60,980 bases of DNA. Origin: Synechococcus sp. GreenBA-s (GTDB lineage: Bacteria; Cyanobacteriota; Cyanobacteriia; PCC-6307; Cyanobiaceae). The notes under the pieces are model-generated. The model was given only the letters and a program-made list of their open reading frames with translations. It made no database searches and had not been told where the DNA came from. Shown here piece after piece: positions 27,526 to 36,273 of the stretch (within the stretch, counting starts at the first letter, position 1; each line of letters starts with the position of its first letter). Location: assembly GCF_024345855.1 (NCBI RefSeq), contig NZ_JAGQBX010000011.1, forward strand, positions 1 to 60,980, given 5' to 3'. The position numbers and the translations under genes are program-made.

Positions 27526-29172
27526 TCAGCTGCGGCCGAAGCTGCGGCCCATCCCCTGGACGATGCCCCGGCCGATCAGGCCGATGGCCCGGCCGATCAC
27601 CTGGGTGAGCACCACCACCACCAGATCCCCCAGCCGGCGCAGGGCGCCATGCACCTGCGGGGCCAGGGCGTCGCGGGCCTCCAGGGCCAGGGTCACCAGC
27701 TGCTGGAGCCAGCCCAGCTGGCGCAGTTCCGCGTCGCGGGGTTCGGTGAGCTGCACGGTCACGATCGTGCCCCCCTCCAGCCGGTAGAGCAGCCGCTGGC
27801 TCTCGTAGAGCTGCACCGGGCGCTCGAACAGGCCGCTCCAGCGCTGCTGGGCGTTGAGCTGGTTGCGCAGCCGCTCCAGGTTGCGGGTGGCCAGCAGATC
27901 CGCGCAGAGCAGATAGCGGCGCAGCTCCGGCCAGGTGCTGCAGCAGGCCAGCAGCTCGGCGCTGATCAGTTCGGCGCTGCGGATCAGCCAGTTGGCGATC
28001 AGCGCCTCCAGCTGCAGCAGGGCCAGGGGCTCATCCGGCGCCAGCAGCCGCCCGTCCACCAGCAGCGGCTGGGCCTGCACCAGGGCCGCCAGCATCGGCA
28101 GCGGTGCGGGAAGCTCCGGATCGCTGAGCTGCAGGTCGGCGCTGGCGGTGAGGGTGTCGGCCACCGGCAGCAGGCTGCCCTCCTGGGGCAGCTGCACGTA
28201 TTCCCCCGCCATGGCCCTCAGGGCCAGGCGGCGCAGATCCGGCTGTAGCTGCAGCCAGCGCTCCTGCAGCTCGTCGCCCCGCAGCTGCTCCTGGCGCAGC
28301 CGCAGCACCAGCAGATCCAGCTGGCTGATCAGGGCCAGCAGCAGGTCGCGGCGGTGCGCGGGGCTGAGGCCCTCGAGGGCCAGCAGCTGGCCGCTGACGT
28401 TGGTGAGCTCGCCGCTGCTGGCGGCCACCAGCCGCTCCTGGATCGCCTGCCACACGCCCTCCGCGGTGCGCTGGCGCAGGGTGATCGCGGTGCTGGATGC
28501 CGCCTGCGGCCGGGGCAGGGGGGCGGCCGGGGCCGGGTCGGGCAGGCCCTCGGGCCAGGCCATCGCGATCGGGCCCCACAGCCAGAGCAGCAGGCGCCGG
28601 GCCACCGCCAGCTCCCGCAGCCGGCCCCGCAGCAGCAGCCGGGCCAGGCCGCCGCGATCGGCCAGCTCCAGCCACTGGTGGCAGCGTCGTCGCTCGGCCT
28701 CGATCTGGGCCAGGCCGCTCTGCAGCAGCCACTGGCCCAGGCCCACCGCTCCCGGCAGGGCCTCGGCGTCCGCCGCAGCGCGCGGACCCGCCAGCGGGCG
28801 CAGTTCCACCACGCGCCCGCCCGCCAGCAGCGTGGCGACGGCTCGGGTCAGCTCTTCCGGTTCACCCTGCTGCAGCAGGCCCTCCACCGGCAGCTGCAGC
28901 AGCCAGGTGCTGGGGTAGGGAGCATCGGCGGCCAGCAGCAGCAGCAGGCCGCTGCCGGGCCAGCGGCCCCGCAGCTGCTCCAGTTCCCGCAGCAGGGTGG
29001 CGGCCGGCAGGGTGGCGGCCACATCCCACACCACCAGGGCCGGTGTGCCCTCCAGGTCCTCGAGGCGGGAGGCGAGGCGGTAGCCCGCGCCGCCGAGCAG
29101 GCCGCTCAGGGCCTCGCGCACCAGCGGTTCGGCGAGCAGGAGCAGCTGGGGTGAGGCCGGGGCCTGGGGCAC
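27526..29172 (-). CDS. DUF3685-type cyanobacterial protein
   Basis: 548 residues. The N-terminal 110 or so look like a degenerate response-regulator receiver fold (LLLLAEPLVREALSGLLGGAGYRLAS, then ALVVWDVAA) in which the phospho-acceptor site is not convincing. The long helical remainder ends in a hydrophobic C-terminus (DLVVVVLTQVIGRAIGLIGRG) that could attach to a membrane. The combination matches my memory of the DUF3685 family of cyanobacteria; function unknown. It lies between the fur-type gene and the thioredoxin-like gene. Confidence 0.7.
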   Translation of the reverse strand: MPQAPASPQLLLLAEPLVREALSGLLGGAGYRLASRLEDLEGTPALVVWDVAATLPAATLLRELEQLRGRWPGSGLLLLLAADAPYPSTWLLQLPVEGLLQQGEPEELTRAVATLLAGGRVVELRPLAGPRAAADAEALPGAVGLGQWLLQSGLAQIEAERRRCHQWLELADRGGLARLLLRGRLRELAVARRLLLWLWGPIAMAWPEGLPDPAPAAPLPRPQAASSTAITLRQRTAEGVWQAIQERLVAASSGELTNVSGQLLALEGLSPAHRRDLLLALISQLDLLVLRLRQEQLRGDELQERWLQLQPDLRRLALRAMAGEYVQLPQEGSLLPVADTLTASADLQLSDPELPAPLPMLAALVQAQPLLVDGRLLAPDEPLALLQLEALIANWLIRSAELISAELLACCSTWPELRRYLLCADLLATRNLERLRNQLNAQQRWSGLFERPVQLYESQRLLYRLEGGTIVTVQLTEPRDAELRQLGWLQQLVTLALEARDALAPQVHGALRRLGDLVVVVLTQVIGRAIGLIGRGIVQGMGRSFGRS

Positions 29173-29274
29173 GGTGTGCTGCGGAGGAGATCGGTGGCGC
29201 CCAAGGTAACGAGCCCGCTGTCATTTCTCCAGACGGGGCCCAGGGGGCGATGGGCTGCCGCCGGCCCAGGCGGT

Positions 29275-29766
29275 TCAGCAGCCGGCGCGGGGGCGGCCGC
29301 TCAGGTGCAGGGTGTAGGTCTCGATCGTGAAGCCGGTCAGGTCCTCGATGCGGGCGATCAGGTCGGCGGGCAGTTCCACATCCAGGTCCTGGATGGCGCC
29401 CGTCGCCACGCAGGTGAGGTGGCTGTGGGGGTCGCTGCGGTAGCCGTAGAGGCGGCCGCTGGCGCGATCCAGGCACTCGATCACGCCGGCGCTCTGCAGG
29501 GCCTCCAGGTTCTGGTACACGGAGGTGTGGCCGATGTTGCGGCCCTGGGTGTTGAGCTTCTCGAAGATGTCGCGGGCGCTGAGGTGGGCCTTCTCCGACC
29601 ACAGCAGATCCAGCACCATGCGCCGCTGGCGGCTCAGGCGCATGCCCAGCTCGCGGCAGCGCAGGTAGGCGAGGTCGGCGCTACTCGTGTTGGCGCTGCC
29701 GGCACTGCTGGACGTGGGGTTCGCCTTGGCGCTGCCGGCAGCCGAGGGCAGGTGGGTGGCGGGCAC
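29275..29766 (-). CDS. Fur-family transcriptional regulator
   Basis: 163 residues. A winged-helix DNA-binding half (GMRLSRQRRMVLDLLW, HLSARDIFEKL, IGHTSVYQNLEALQSAGVI) is followed by a short dimerisation/metal half. The usual CxxC of the structural zinc site is altered: the text reads HSHLTCVATG, so only the first cysteine remains, and the only other late cysteine is the C-terminal residue. The family includes Fur, Zur and PerR; subtype not assignable. Starts at GTG 29766, 15 bases after hisA. A TATAAC element (29789-29794) on the same strand could give it its own promoter. Confidence 0.88.
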   Translation of the reverse strand: MPATHLPSAAGSAKANPTSSSAGSANTSSADLAYLRCRELGMRLSRQRRMVLDLLWSEKAHLSARDIFEKLNTQGRNIGHTSVYQNLEALQSAGVIECLDRASGRLYGYRSDPHSHLTCVATGAIQDLDVELPADLIARIEDLTGFTIETYTLHLSGRPRAGC

Positions 29767-29781
29767 GATGCTGCCGTCTCT

Positions 29782-30834
29782 TTACACCGTTATAGAACCG
29801 CTAGGCGGAATGACTGCGTCCTGGAGCCGCTCGGGCCCCACGGCGGCGATCGCCTCGGCCAGGTCCACGGCGCCGTCGTAGAGGGCCCGGCCCACGATCA
29901 CCCCCTCCACCCCCAGGGGCGCGATCGACAGCAGGGAGAGGATGTCCTCCAGGCTGCCGATGCCGCCGGAGGCGATCACCGGGATGCGGCTGGCCTCGGC
30001 CATGGCCCGCAGCGCCGCCAGGTTGGGGCCCGCCAGGGTGCCGTCGGTGGCGATGTCGGTGCTGATGATCGCCGCCACGCCGGCGTCCTCGAAGCTCCGG
30101 GCCAGCTCGGTGGCCTGCACGCTGCTCGTCTCGATCCAGCCGCGGGTGGCCACCAGGCCGTCCTTGGCATCGATGCCCAGCACGATCCGGCCCGGGTGCC
30201 GTGCCGCCAGCTGCCGCACCAGCTCGGGCTGCTCGATCGCCACCGTGCCCAGGATCACCCGGTCGAGGCCGCAGGCCAGCAGCTCCTCGGCCCGCTCCAG
30301 GCTGCGCACGCCGCCGCCCAGCTGCACGGGGATGGTGAGGGCCGCGGTGATCGCCTTCACCACCGCGTCGTTGACGGGCTGGCCCGTCCTGGCGCCATCG
30401 AGATCCACCAGGTGCAGGCGCTGGGCCCCCTGGCGCTGCCAGTCCTGGGCCTGGGCCAGGGGGTCTTCGCTGAAGCGGGTCACCTGGCCGTAATCCCCCT
30501 GGTGCAGCCGCACGCACTGGCCGCCGAGCAGGTCGATGGCGGGGATGATCTGCATGGGGATCGCTTGGCTGGATCCATCTTGAAGGCCCGTTGTCGGCGC
30601 TCCCTCGGCCTCCAGGCCGGCGAGGCGCTGCCAGCCCGGCTGCCACAGCCGGCGATCGCGCAGCTCCGCCAGGGGCACCAGCAGCCGGACGCCGCGCTCC
30701 AGCACCGCCTCCAGCTCCACGGCCCGCTCGCCGGCGCGGCCCCGCTGGCCCAGCAGCCGGAAGTGGCGGTAGCCGCCCGTGGCCTCGAGGGCGGCCGGTT
30801 GGGCGGTCCAGGCGTTGCCGAGGCGCACGGGCAT
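29782..30834 (-). CDS. hisA: HisA isomerase joined in frame to an N-terminal Trp-rich TIGR02450-like domain
   Basis: The C-terminal 257 residues (from the ATG at 30555, MQIIPAIDLLGGQ) are a complete HisA, the phosphoribosylformimino-AICAR ribotide isomerase of histidine synthesis, with catalytic aspartates in AIDLLGG and DIATDGT. Upstream, the same frame runs without a stop to an ATG at 30834. That part reads WTAQP...YRHFRLLG...VELEAVLE...LAELRDRRLWQPGWQ, which matches the small Trp-rich protein family TIGR02450. A 22-residue Gly/Ala/Gln linker joins them. Either a 350-residue fusion is made, or hisA is translated separately from 30555, although I see no Shine-Dalgarno sequence there. It starts four bases after the stop of the upstream Coq4-like gene. 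Confidence 0.85.
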   Translation of the reverse strand: MPVRLGNAWTAQPAALEATGGYRHFRLLGQRGRAGERAVELEAVLERGVRLLVPLAELRDRRLWQPGWQRLAGLEAEGAPTTGLQDGSSQAIPMQIIPAIDLLGGQCVRLHQGDYGQVTRFSEDPLAQAQDWQRQGAQRLHLVDLDGARTGQPVNDAVVKAITAALTIPVQLGGGVRSLERAEELLACGLDRVILGTVAIEQPELVRQLAARHPGRIVLGIDAKDGLVATRGWIETSSVQATELARSFEDAGVAAIISTDIATDGTLAGPNLAALRAMAEASRIPVIASGGIGSLEDILSLLSIAPLGVEGVIVGRALYDGAVDLAEAIAAVGPERLQDAVIPPSGSITV

Positions 30835-30838
30835 GGCC

Positions 30839-31549
30839 TCAGTTCTCCACCAACAATCCCTGGCTGCGCAGCCCGTAGACCTCCCGGTCCGCAGGCTCGG
30901 CGATGCCCAGCTCCCGCCGCCAGTCGGCCAGCGGCCGCTCCCAGCCCTCCTCCCAGCGCACGGCCGCAAAACACTGGGCGCTGCGGGTGATGGCCGCCCC
31001 ATGGGCCATCGCCCGGCTCAGGCCCTCGAAGCGCTCCAGCTGCAGGCGGAAGCTGGCCAGCTGGCTGGCGCTGGTGAGCAGCACGTAGGCGGGAAAGCCG
31101 ATCTGGGTGGCGGTGATCGTCAGCACGCCGCTCTCGCCGGCCGGTTCGGTGCCGAAGCCGCTCACCACGTGGTGGATGTCGTGGGTGGTGGCGATCCGCT
31201 GCGTCAGCCAGCTGGCCTCGCTGTCGATCGGGCGGGGGCGGAAGAATTCGGGGTCGTAGTTCAGCTGGCGGATCAGCTCGGCGTAGTGGCGCCCCAGGCT
31301 GCCGGCGGGCAGCTGGATCAGGGCGTCGATGTCGGGCTGGAAGGGCGGGTAGCGGCCCTCCAGCAGCGCGGCGCCACCGGGCACGGCGCGGAAGCGGCGC
31401 AGGCAGTCGCCCATCTGGGGGCTGTCGAGAAAGCTGTCCACCAGATCGGCCACGCTGGTCAGATCGCCACCGCTGCGGCCGATGGCGCCCAGCAGCTTGA
31501 GGTTGTTGAGGGAGCGCAGCAGCTCGCCGAAGCGCAGCATCGATCGCAT
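30839..31549 (-). CDS. Coq4-like protein
   Basis: About 236 residues from the ATG at 31549 (MRSMLRFGELL); a second ATG at 31540 is also possible. It carries the exact Coq4 metal-site pattern HDxxH followed eleven residues later by Glu (HDIHHVVSGF...E near residues 129-145), and has the family's helical make-up. Coq4 acts in ubiquinone synthesis in eukaryotes and some proteobacteria. Cyanobacteria make plastoquinone instead, so a role in prenylquinone chemistry is only a suggestion. Divergent from the CSP41-like gene, about 60 bases between starts, and four bases ahead of the TIGR02450-hisA frame. Confidence 0.78.
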   Translation of the reverse strand: MRSMLRFGELLRSLNNLKLLGAIGRSGGDLTSVADLVDSFLDSPQMGDCLRRFRAVPGGAALLEGRYPPFQPDIDALIQLPAGSLGRHYAELIRQLNYDPEFFRPRPIDSEASWLTQRIATTHDIHHVVSGFGTEPAGESGVLTITATQIGFPAYVLLTSASQLASFRLQLERFEGLSRAMAHGAAITRSAQCFAAVRWEEGWERPLADWRRELGIAEPADREVYGLRSQGLLVEN

Positions 31550-31611
31550 GGAGCAGATCGCTCCACTGTGGGCCGGCGGCTTGAATGGCGCCCAGTTCCT
31601 CAAGGGCCGGC

Positions 31612-32544
31612 GTGAAGATCCTGGTGATGGGCGGTACCCGCTTCGTGGGCAGGCCCCTGGTGGCGCGGCTGCTGGCGGAAGGTCACGACCTCACCCTGTT
31701 CACCCGCGGCCGCAACCCCGTGCCCGCCGGCGTGGAGCACCTCCAGGGCGATCGCGGCAGTGCCGAGGGCCTGGCCGCCCTGGCGGGCCGCCCGTTCGAT
31801 GTGATCGTCGACAGCTCCGGCCGCAACCTGGAGGATTCCCGCGCCGTGCTGGAGCGCACCGGGGCGCCGTCGCACCGCTTCGTGTACGTGAGCTCCGCCG
31901 GCGTCTACGCCGACAGCGCCCTGTGGCCCCTCAGCGAAGACTCCCCCACCGACCCCAAAAGCCGCCACAGCGGCAAGCTCGACACCGAGGCCTGGCTGCA
32001 CGCCGAGAAGATCCCCTTCACCAGCTTCCGGCCCACCTACATCGTGGGGGCGGGCAACTACAACCCGGTGGAGAGCTGGTTCTTCGATCGGATCGTGAAC
32101 GGCCGGCCCGTTCCCCTGCCGGGCGACGGCAGCACCATCACCCAGCTGGGCCATGTGGCCGACCTGGCCGAGGCCATGGCCCTGTGCATCGGCGTGGAGG
32201 CGGCCGCCAACCGCATCTACAACTGCAGCAGCGTGCAGGGCATCACCTTCCGCGGTCTGGTGCAGGCGGCCGCGCGGGCCTGCGGCAAGGATCCGGCGGC
32301 GGTGGAGATCCGCAGCTTCGATCCGGCCGGCCTCGATCCCAAGGCCCGCAAGGCCTTCCCGCTGCGGCTGGCCCACTTCCTCACCGATGTGACGCGGGTG
32401 CAGCGGGAGCTGGCCTGGACCCCCCGCTACGACGTGGAGCGCTCCCTGGCCGACAGCTACGCCAACGACTACGCCCGCCGTGAGCCCACGGCGGTGGACT
32501 TCAGCGGCGATGCGGCGTTGCTGGGATCGGTCTCAGCTGGTTGA
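31612..32544 (+). CDS. CSP41-like NAD-dependent epimerase family protein
   Basis: About 310 residues from GTG 31612 (VKILVMGGTRFVGR), a Rossmann-fold short-chain dehydrogenase/epimerase of the atypical group related to plastid CSP41 (chloroplast stem-loop RNA-binding) proteins. The dinucleotide motif is GGTRFVGR. The region of the catalytic Tyr reads VYVSSAGVYADS, and the usual YxxxK is replaced (SRHSGKLDTE), as in CSP41 proteins. FRPTYIVGAGNYNP and the late CSSVQGITFRGL fit this group. RNA binding or rRNA processing is a family inference. An upstream ATG at 31585 in frame would add nine residues. Confidence 0.8.
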   Translation: MKILVMGGTRFVGRPLVARLLAEGHDLTLFTRGRNPVPAGVEHLQGDRGSAEGLAALAGRPFDVIVDSSGRNLEDSRAVLERTGAPSHRFVYVSSAGVYADSALWPLSEDSPTDPKSRHSGKLDTEAWLHAEKIPFTSFRPTYIVGAGNYNPVESWFFDRIVNGRPVPLPGDGSTITQLGHVADLAEAMALCIGVEAAANRIYNCSSVQGITFRGLVQAAARACGKDPAAVEIRSFDPAGLDPKARKAFPLRLAHFLTDVTRVQRELAWTPRYDVERSLADSYANDYARREPTAVDFSGDAALLGSVSAG

Positions 32545-32602
32545 GCGGCCGATGGTCAATACCTAGAAATGGGTAGCATCTAGAGGACTGAGCGGTTCAA
32601 TC

Positions 32603-35164
32603 TTGCCGGCAGCTGCGTTCAAAACTCTCCGCTCCTGGGGGAAGGAAGAGCGCCGCGTTCTGGGCGTGCGGCCGCTGCGGTTCGTACTGGCCGTGGCGGG
32701 TCTGGTGCTTCTGCCCCTGGTCGCTCTGCTCGGCCGTGCCCGCCTTCAGGAGACGAAGGAATCCCTGGGCACCGAGCGGCGTGAGCCCCTGGCGGTGCTG
32801 CTCTCCTCCCTGACCGCCGCCAGCCGGGTGGCGCGGGACTGGGGCCAGTGGGATCACATGCGCGACTACGTGCGGCAGCTGGATCACAGTGTGCTCTCCA
32901 ACGCTATCGAACCCACCTCCGTGCTGGAGATCGGCCGCGTCATGGCCGTGGTGCACGAGAGCGGCCGCGTGCTGTTCATCCGCGGCGGCGACGGCGATCT
33001 GGCCGACCTGCACCGCTCGCTGCTGACCTGTGCCCGCCCCAACCTGACCGTGCTTCGCGCCGTGAATCAGGTGCAAATGCTGGCCTGCCGGGATGGTGCC
33101 GGCCGCGACTTTCTCGGCGCGGCCACCCGCGTGACCGACAGCGCCAAGACGGTGGTCTCCCCGGCCGTGCTGGTGTTCTTCCTGCCCCTGCACCATCTGG
33201 AGCTCGGCCCGGCGATCAATACCCAGGTGCGCCGACTGGCAAAGGATTTCGTGTGGGTGTCCGCAGCGCCGGTCCCGGGGGCGTCGGCGCCCGCTCTTCC
33301 CGCCGGGCTGGAGCCGCTCGGCTTCCCGGCGCCGGTCTACGGCACCGGGGGACAGCAGCTGGTGCTGCGCCAACCGTCGGCCCAGGGGCCCGCCCTGAAG
33401 CTGCTGGGGCGGGACCTGGCCCTGGCGGCGCTGGTGCTGGCCACGCTGCTCGGGCTGCGCCTGGTGCTGATGCTGCAGCGTCGTCGCTCGCGACTCGTCC
33501 AGCGCCAGGTGGAGCGCCGCGGCAACAGTCGCGTGCGCCAGCTGGGCGCCGAGCTCGAAGCCCTGCTCGACGGCACGGGCATCACCCCGCTGGCCGCCAC
33601 GCGTTCCGATCGGGTGCTGGCCCGGCTGATGCGGAGCCCTGCGACGGCCGCACCGGCAACCGGCGGCGACCAACAGGTCGTGGCCGGCTTCGAGCAGCGG
33701 ATCCAGCGGCTGGCCAGCCGCTTCCAGGACGTGTTGGAGCGGGCCTGGTCCCTCGCCCTGCTCGATCCGCTCACCGGTCTGCCCAACCGGCGTTACTTCA
33801 TCGAACACCTGCAGCTGCAGCTGGAGCACTGGAGGGGCCTGGCGGCCGCTGCCGACTTGGCCGGCGCCGGGGCCAAGCCGGCCAGGGGCTCCGCCGGGGG
33901 CGTTCCCTTTGCGGTGGTGCTGATCGACATCGATCGCTTCAAGATCATCAACGACAGCTATGGCCACCGCACCGGCGATGCGGTGCTCAAGGCCGTCGCC
34001 CTGCGCCTCCAGCAGCTCATCACCCCCGCCGACTTTCTGGCCCGCTACGGCGCCGACGAACTGGCCATCTGGGTGGATCTGAGTGGGGAGGACGACCCGT
34101 CGCCCCAGGGCCTGCTGCGGGCGCTGCAGCTGCGGGCCGATGCCCTGGCCGGTGCCTTCCGCACGCCGCTCAATCTCGAGGTTCTGGACCTCACGGTGAG
34201 CATCAGCCTCGGCGTTCACCTGCTCGCCACGGCCCAGGACGACGGCAGTGAGGCGCTCAAGTGCGCCAACCTGGCGATGGTGCGGGCCAAGGCGAAGCGC
34301 CACAGCGCCGTCGTCGTGTTCGATCCCGAGCAGGACGTGAGCGATCTCACCAGTTATCAGTTCTATCTGGAGCTGATCGAGGCGATCCGCGGCGATGACG
34401 ATCAGCTGCAGGTGCTGTTCCAGCCCATCTTCGGCACCAGCGGACAGGTGCGTGCCGTGGAGGCCCTGGCCCGTTGGACCCATCCCACCAGGGGCCTGAT
34501 CTCCCCGGACACCTTTCTGGCCCTGGCCGAGCAGCACCGGGCCATGGCGGCCCTGGGGGAGGCGCTGCTGCGGCTCACGCTGGAGGGCTTCGCCCCCATC
34601 CACCGCCGCAACCCGGACATCCGCCTCGCCCTCAACCTGCACCCCACGCAGCTCTCGGAGGTGTCGCTGGTGCGGCGTCTAACGGATCGGCTCGATCAGG
34701 TCGGCATCGCCGCGGCCTGCCTCACGGTGGAGCTCACCGAGCAGGCGCTGCTGGAGCCCGAGCCGGCGGTGAGTGCCAACCTGGAGCTGCTGCGGCAGAA
34801 CGGCATCGCCCTGTCGCTCGACGACTTCGGCACCGGCTACTCCTCGCTGGTGCTGGTGGGCAACCTGCGGCCCGATGAGGTGAAGATCGACCGCTCCTTC
34901 AGCCAGGCGATGCTCACCAACGCCTACGCGGCCCAGACCGTGTCGCTGATCGCCAGCATGGCCGGCAGCCTCGATCTGGCCCTGGTGGCCGAAGGGGTCG
35001 ACAGTGCGGAGGTGCTCCAGGCCCTGATGGCCCTGGGGGTGCGGCGCTTCCAGGGTTTCCTGCTGGCGCGCCCGATGCGGGCAGCCGAACTGATCGAGCG
35101 GCTCGACGGACGGGGTTTCGACTTCCCCGTCGCCTCAGCGCTGGCGCAGGTATCCCAGGGCTGA
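32603..35164 (+). CDS. CHASE4-GGDEF-EAL protein, probable c-di-GMP phosphodiesterase
   Basis: 853 residues from TTG 32603 (AGAGGA lies upstream, with wide spacing). One helix at about 27-44 is followed by a CHASE4-like sensor (DWGQWDHMRDYV near residue 79), a second helix near 270-290, GGDEF from about 388, and EAL from about 610. The GGDEF site reads GADEL, so cyclase activity is doubtful and a regulatory GTP-binding role is possible. The EAL site looks complete: EALARW, the Asn of LALNLHPTQL, ELTE, DDFGTGYSSL, VKIDRS, VAEGVD and FQGFLLARP. The last 30 bases overlap pgsA on the other strand. Confidence 0.88.
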   Translation: MPAAAFKTLRSWGKEERRVLGVRPLRFVLAVAGLVLLPLVALLGRARLQETKESLGTERREPLAVLLSSLTAASRVARDWGQWDHMRDYVRQLDHSVLSNAIEPTSVLEIGRVMAVVHESGRVLFIRGGDGDLADLHRSLLTCARPNLTVLRAVNQVQMLACRDGAGRDFLGAATRVTDSAKTVVSPAVLVFFLPLHHLELGPAINTQVRRLAKDFVWVSAAPVPGASAPALPAGLEPLGFPAPVYGTGGQQLVLRQPSAQGPALKLLGRDLALAALVLATLLGLRLVLMLQRRRSRLVQRQVERRGNSRVRQLGAELEALLDGTGITPLAATRSDRVLARLMRSPATAAPATGGDQQVVAGFEQRIQRLASRFQDVLERAWSLALLDPLTGLPNRRYFIEHLQLQLEHWRGLAAAADLAGAGAKPARGSAGGVPFAVVLIDIDRFKIINDSYGHRTGDAVLKAVALRLQQLITPADFLARYGADELAIWVDLSGEDDPSPQGLLRALQLRADALAGAFRTPLNLEVLDLTVSISLGVHLLATAQDDGSEALKCANLAMVRAKAKRHSAVVVFDPEQDVSDLTSYQFYLELIEAIRGDDDQLQVLFQPIFGTSGQVRAVEALARWTHPTRGLISPDTFLALAEQHRAMAALGEALLRLTLEGFAPIHRRNPDIRLALNLHPTQLSEVSLVRRLTDRLDQVGIAAACLTVELTEQALLEPEPAVSANLELLRQNGIALSLDDFGTGYSSLVLVGNLRPDEVKIDRSFSQAMLTNAYAAQTVSLIASMAGSLDLALVAEGVDSAEVLQALMALGVRRFQGFLLARPMRAAELIERLDGRGFDFPVASALAQVSQG

Positions 35165-35677
35165 GCTGAGGGCCAGCAGCAGCGACGGCCAGAACAGCAG
35201 CCAGCCCAATCCGTGCAGCAGCTCCACCAGGCCGGTGGCGCCGAGCGTCAGGGTGCCGCCCCAGCCGCTGGGCCAGAGCAGCAGCAGCAGCGCGGCGAAC
35301 TGCAGGATCGTCTTGGCCTTGCCGCTCAAGGAGGCCGGCCCGCCGCTGCCCTGGCCGGCGCGCCAGCCCGAGATCAGCAGCTCCCGGGCCAGCAGCAGCC
35401 ACACCGCCCACAGGGGCAGGCTGCCCTGGGCCGCCAGCCACAGCAGCGGCGCACTGATCAGGATCTTGTCGGTGAGCGGATCGAGTCGCGCCCCCCACAC
35501 CGAGCCGCCGCCGGCCCGGCGGGCCAGCCAGCCGTCGGCCGCGTCGCTGACGCCCCCCAGCAGCAGCAGCCACCAGGCCAGGCCCTGCCAGCCGGCCGCC
35601 AGGGCCAGCAGCAGCGGCAGGCCCAGCACGGCCCGTCCGATGGTGAGGGCATCGGCGCTGCGGCGGCTGATCGACAT
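35135..35677 (-). CDS. pgsA: CDP-diacylglycerol-glycerol-3-phosphate 3-phosphatidyltransferase
   Basis: A membrane enzyme making phosphatidylglycerol phosphate; phosphatidylglycerol is essential for cyanobacterial photosystems. 180 residues from the ATG at 35677. The CDP-alcohol phosphotransferase motif is complete: SDAADGWLARR then GARLDPLTDK, matching DGxxAR...GxxxDxxxD. About five hydrophobic helices. The frame continues upstream to 35911 without coding character, over the start of the CBS gene. Its last 30 bases overlap the phosphodiesterase gene convergently. Confidence 0.9.
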   Translation of the reverse strand: MSISRRSADALTIGRAVLGLPLLLALAAGWQGLAWWLLLLGGVSDAADGWLARRAGGGSVWGARLDPLTDKILISAPLLWLAAQGSLPLWAVWLLLARELLISGWRAGQGSGGPASLSGKAKTILQFAALLLLLWPSGWGGTLTLGATGLVELLHGLGWLLFWPSLLLALSSALGYLRQR

Positions 35678-35804
35678 CGGGGTTCGGAACGGCGAGGAGA
35701 GGGGCGGGCCCGGCCGCGCTGCCGGAGGAACGGCAACAGGGCCTTGCGCCGCCCATTCTTTCGCCCACCCCGCGGGCGAGAATGGCACCAGCAGCGGACG
35801 AGCG

Positions 35805-36272
35805 ATGGTGGTGGAACGGAGCGTGGCCGAGGTGATGACCGCGCCGGTGCTCAGCGTTGCCGTGGACACGCCCCTGCAGGAGGCGGTGAAGCTGCTCAGC
35901 GAGCACCACATCAGCGGCCTGCCGGTGGTCGATGCCAGCGGTTCCCTGGTGGGCGAGCTCAGCGAGCAGGACCTGATGGTGCGCGAGGGCGGCTTCGATG
36001 CCGGCCCCTACGTGCTGCTGCTGGATGCCGTGATCTACCTGCGCAATCCCCTGGAGTGGGACAAGCAGGTGCACCAGGTGCTCGGCAACAGCGTGGGCGA
36101 GGTGATGGGGCACCATCCCCACACCTGCAGCCCGGACACCAGCCTGCCGGCGGCGGCGCGCCAGCTGCACACCAGCAGCACCCAGCGCCTGTTCGTGCTC
36201 GATGGCGAGCGCCGTCCGGTGGGCGTTCTCACCCGTGGCGACGTGGTGCGGGCCCTGGCCGCCGCCGACTGA
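35805..36272 (+). CDS. Two-CBS-domain protein
   Basis: 155 residues from the ATG at 35805. Two CBS motifs form one Bateman module: VAEVMTAPVLSVAVDTPLQEAVKLL through HISGLPVVDASGSLVGELSEQDL, and VGEVMGHHPHTCSPDTSL through QRLFVLDGERRPVGVLTRGDVV. A longer than usual inter-motif helix region contains LLLDAVIYLRNPLEWDKQ. These modules sense adenine nucleotides; the target protein is unknown. It ends one base before the convergent unknown gene. Confidence 0.9.
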   Translation: MVVERSVAEVMTAPVLSVAVDTPLQEAVKLLSEHHISGLPVVDASGSLVGELSEQDLMVREGGFDAGPYVLLLDAVIYLRNPLEWDKQVHQVLGNSVGEVMGHHPHTCSPDTSLPAAARQLHTSSTQRLFVLDGERRPVGVLTRGDVVRALAAAD

Positions 36273-36273
36273 A

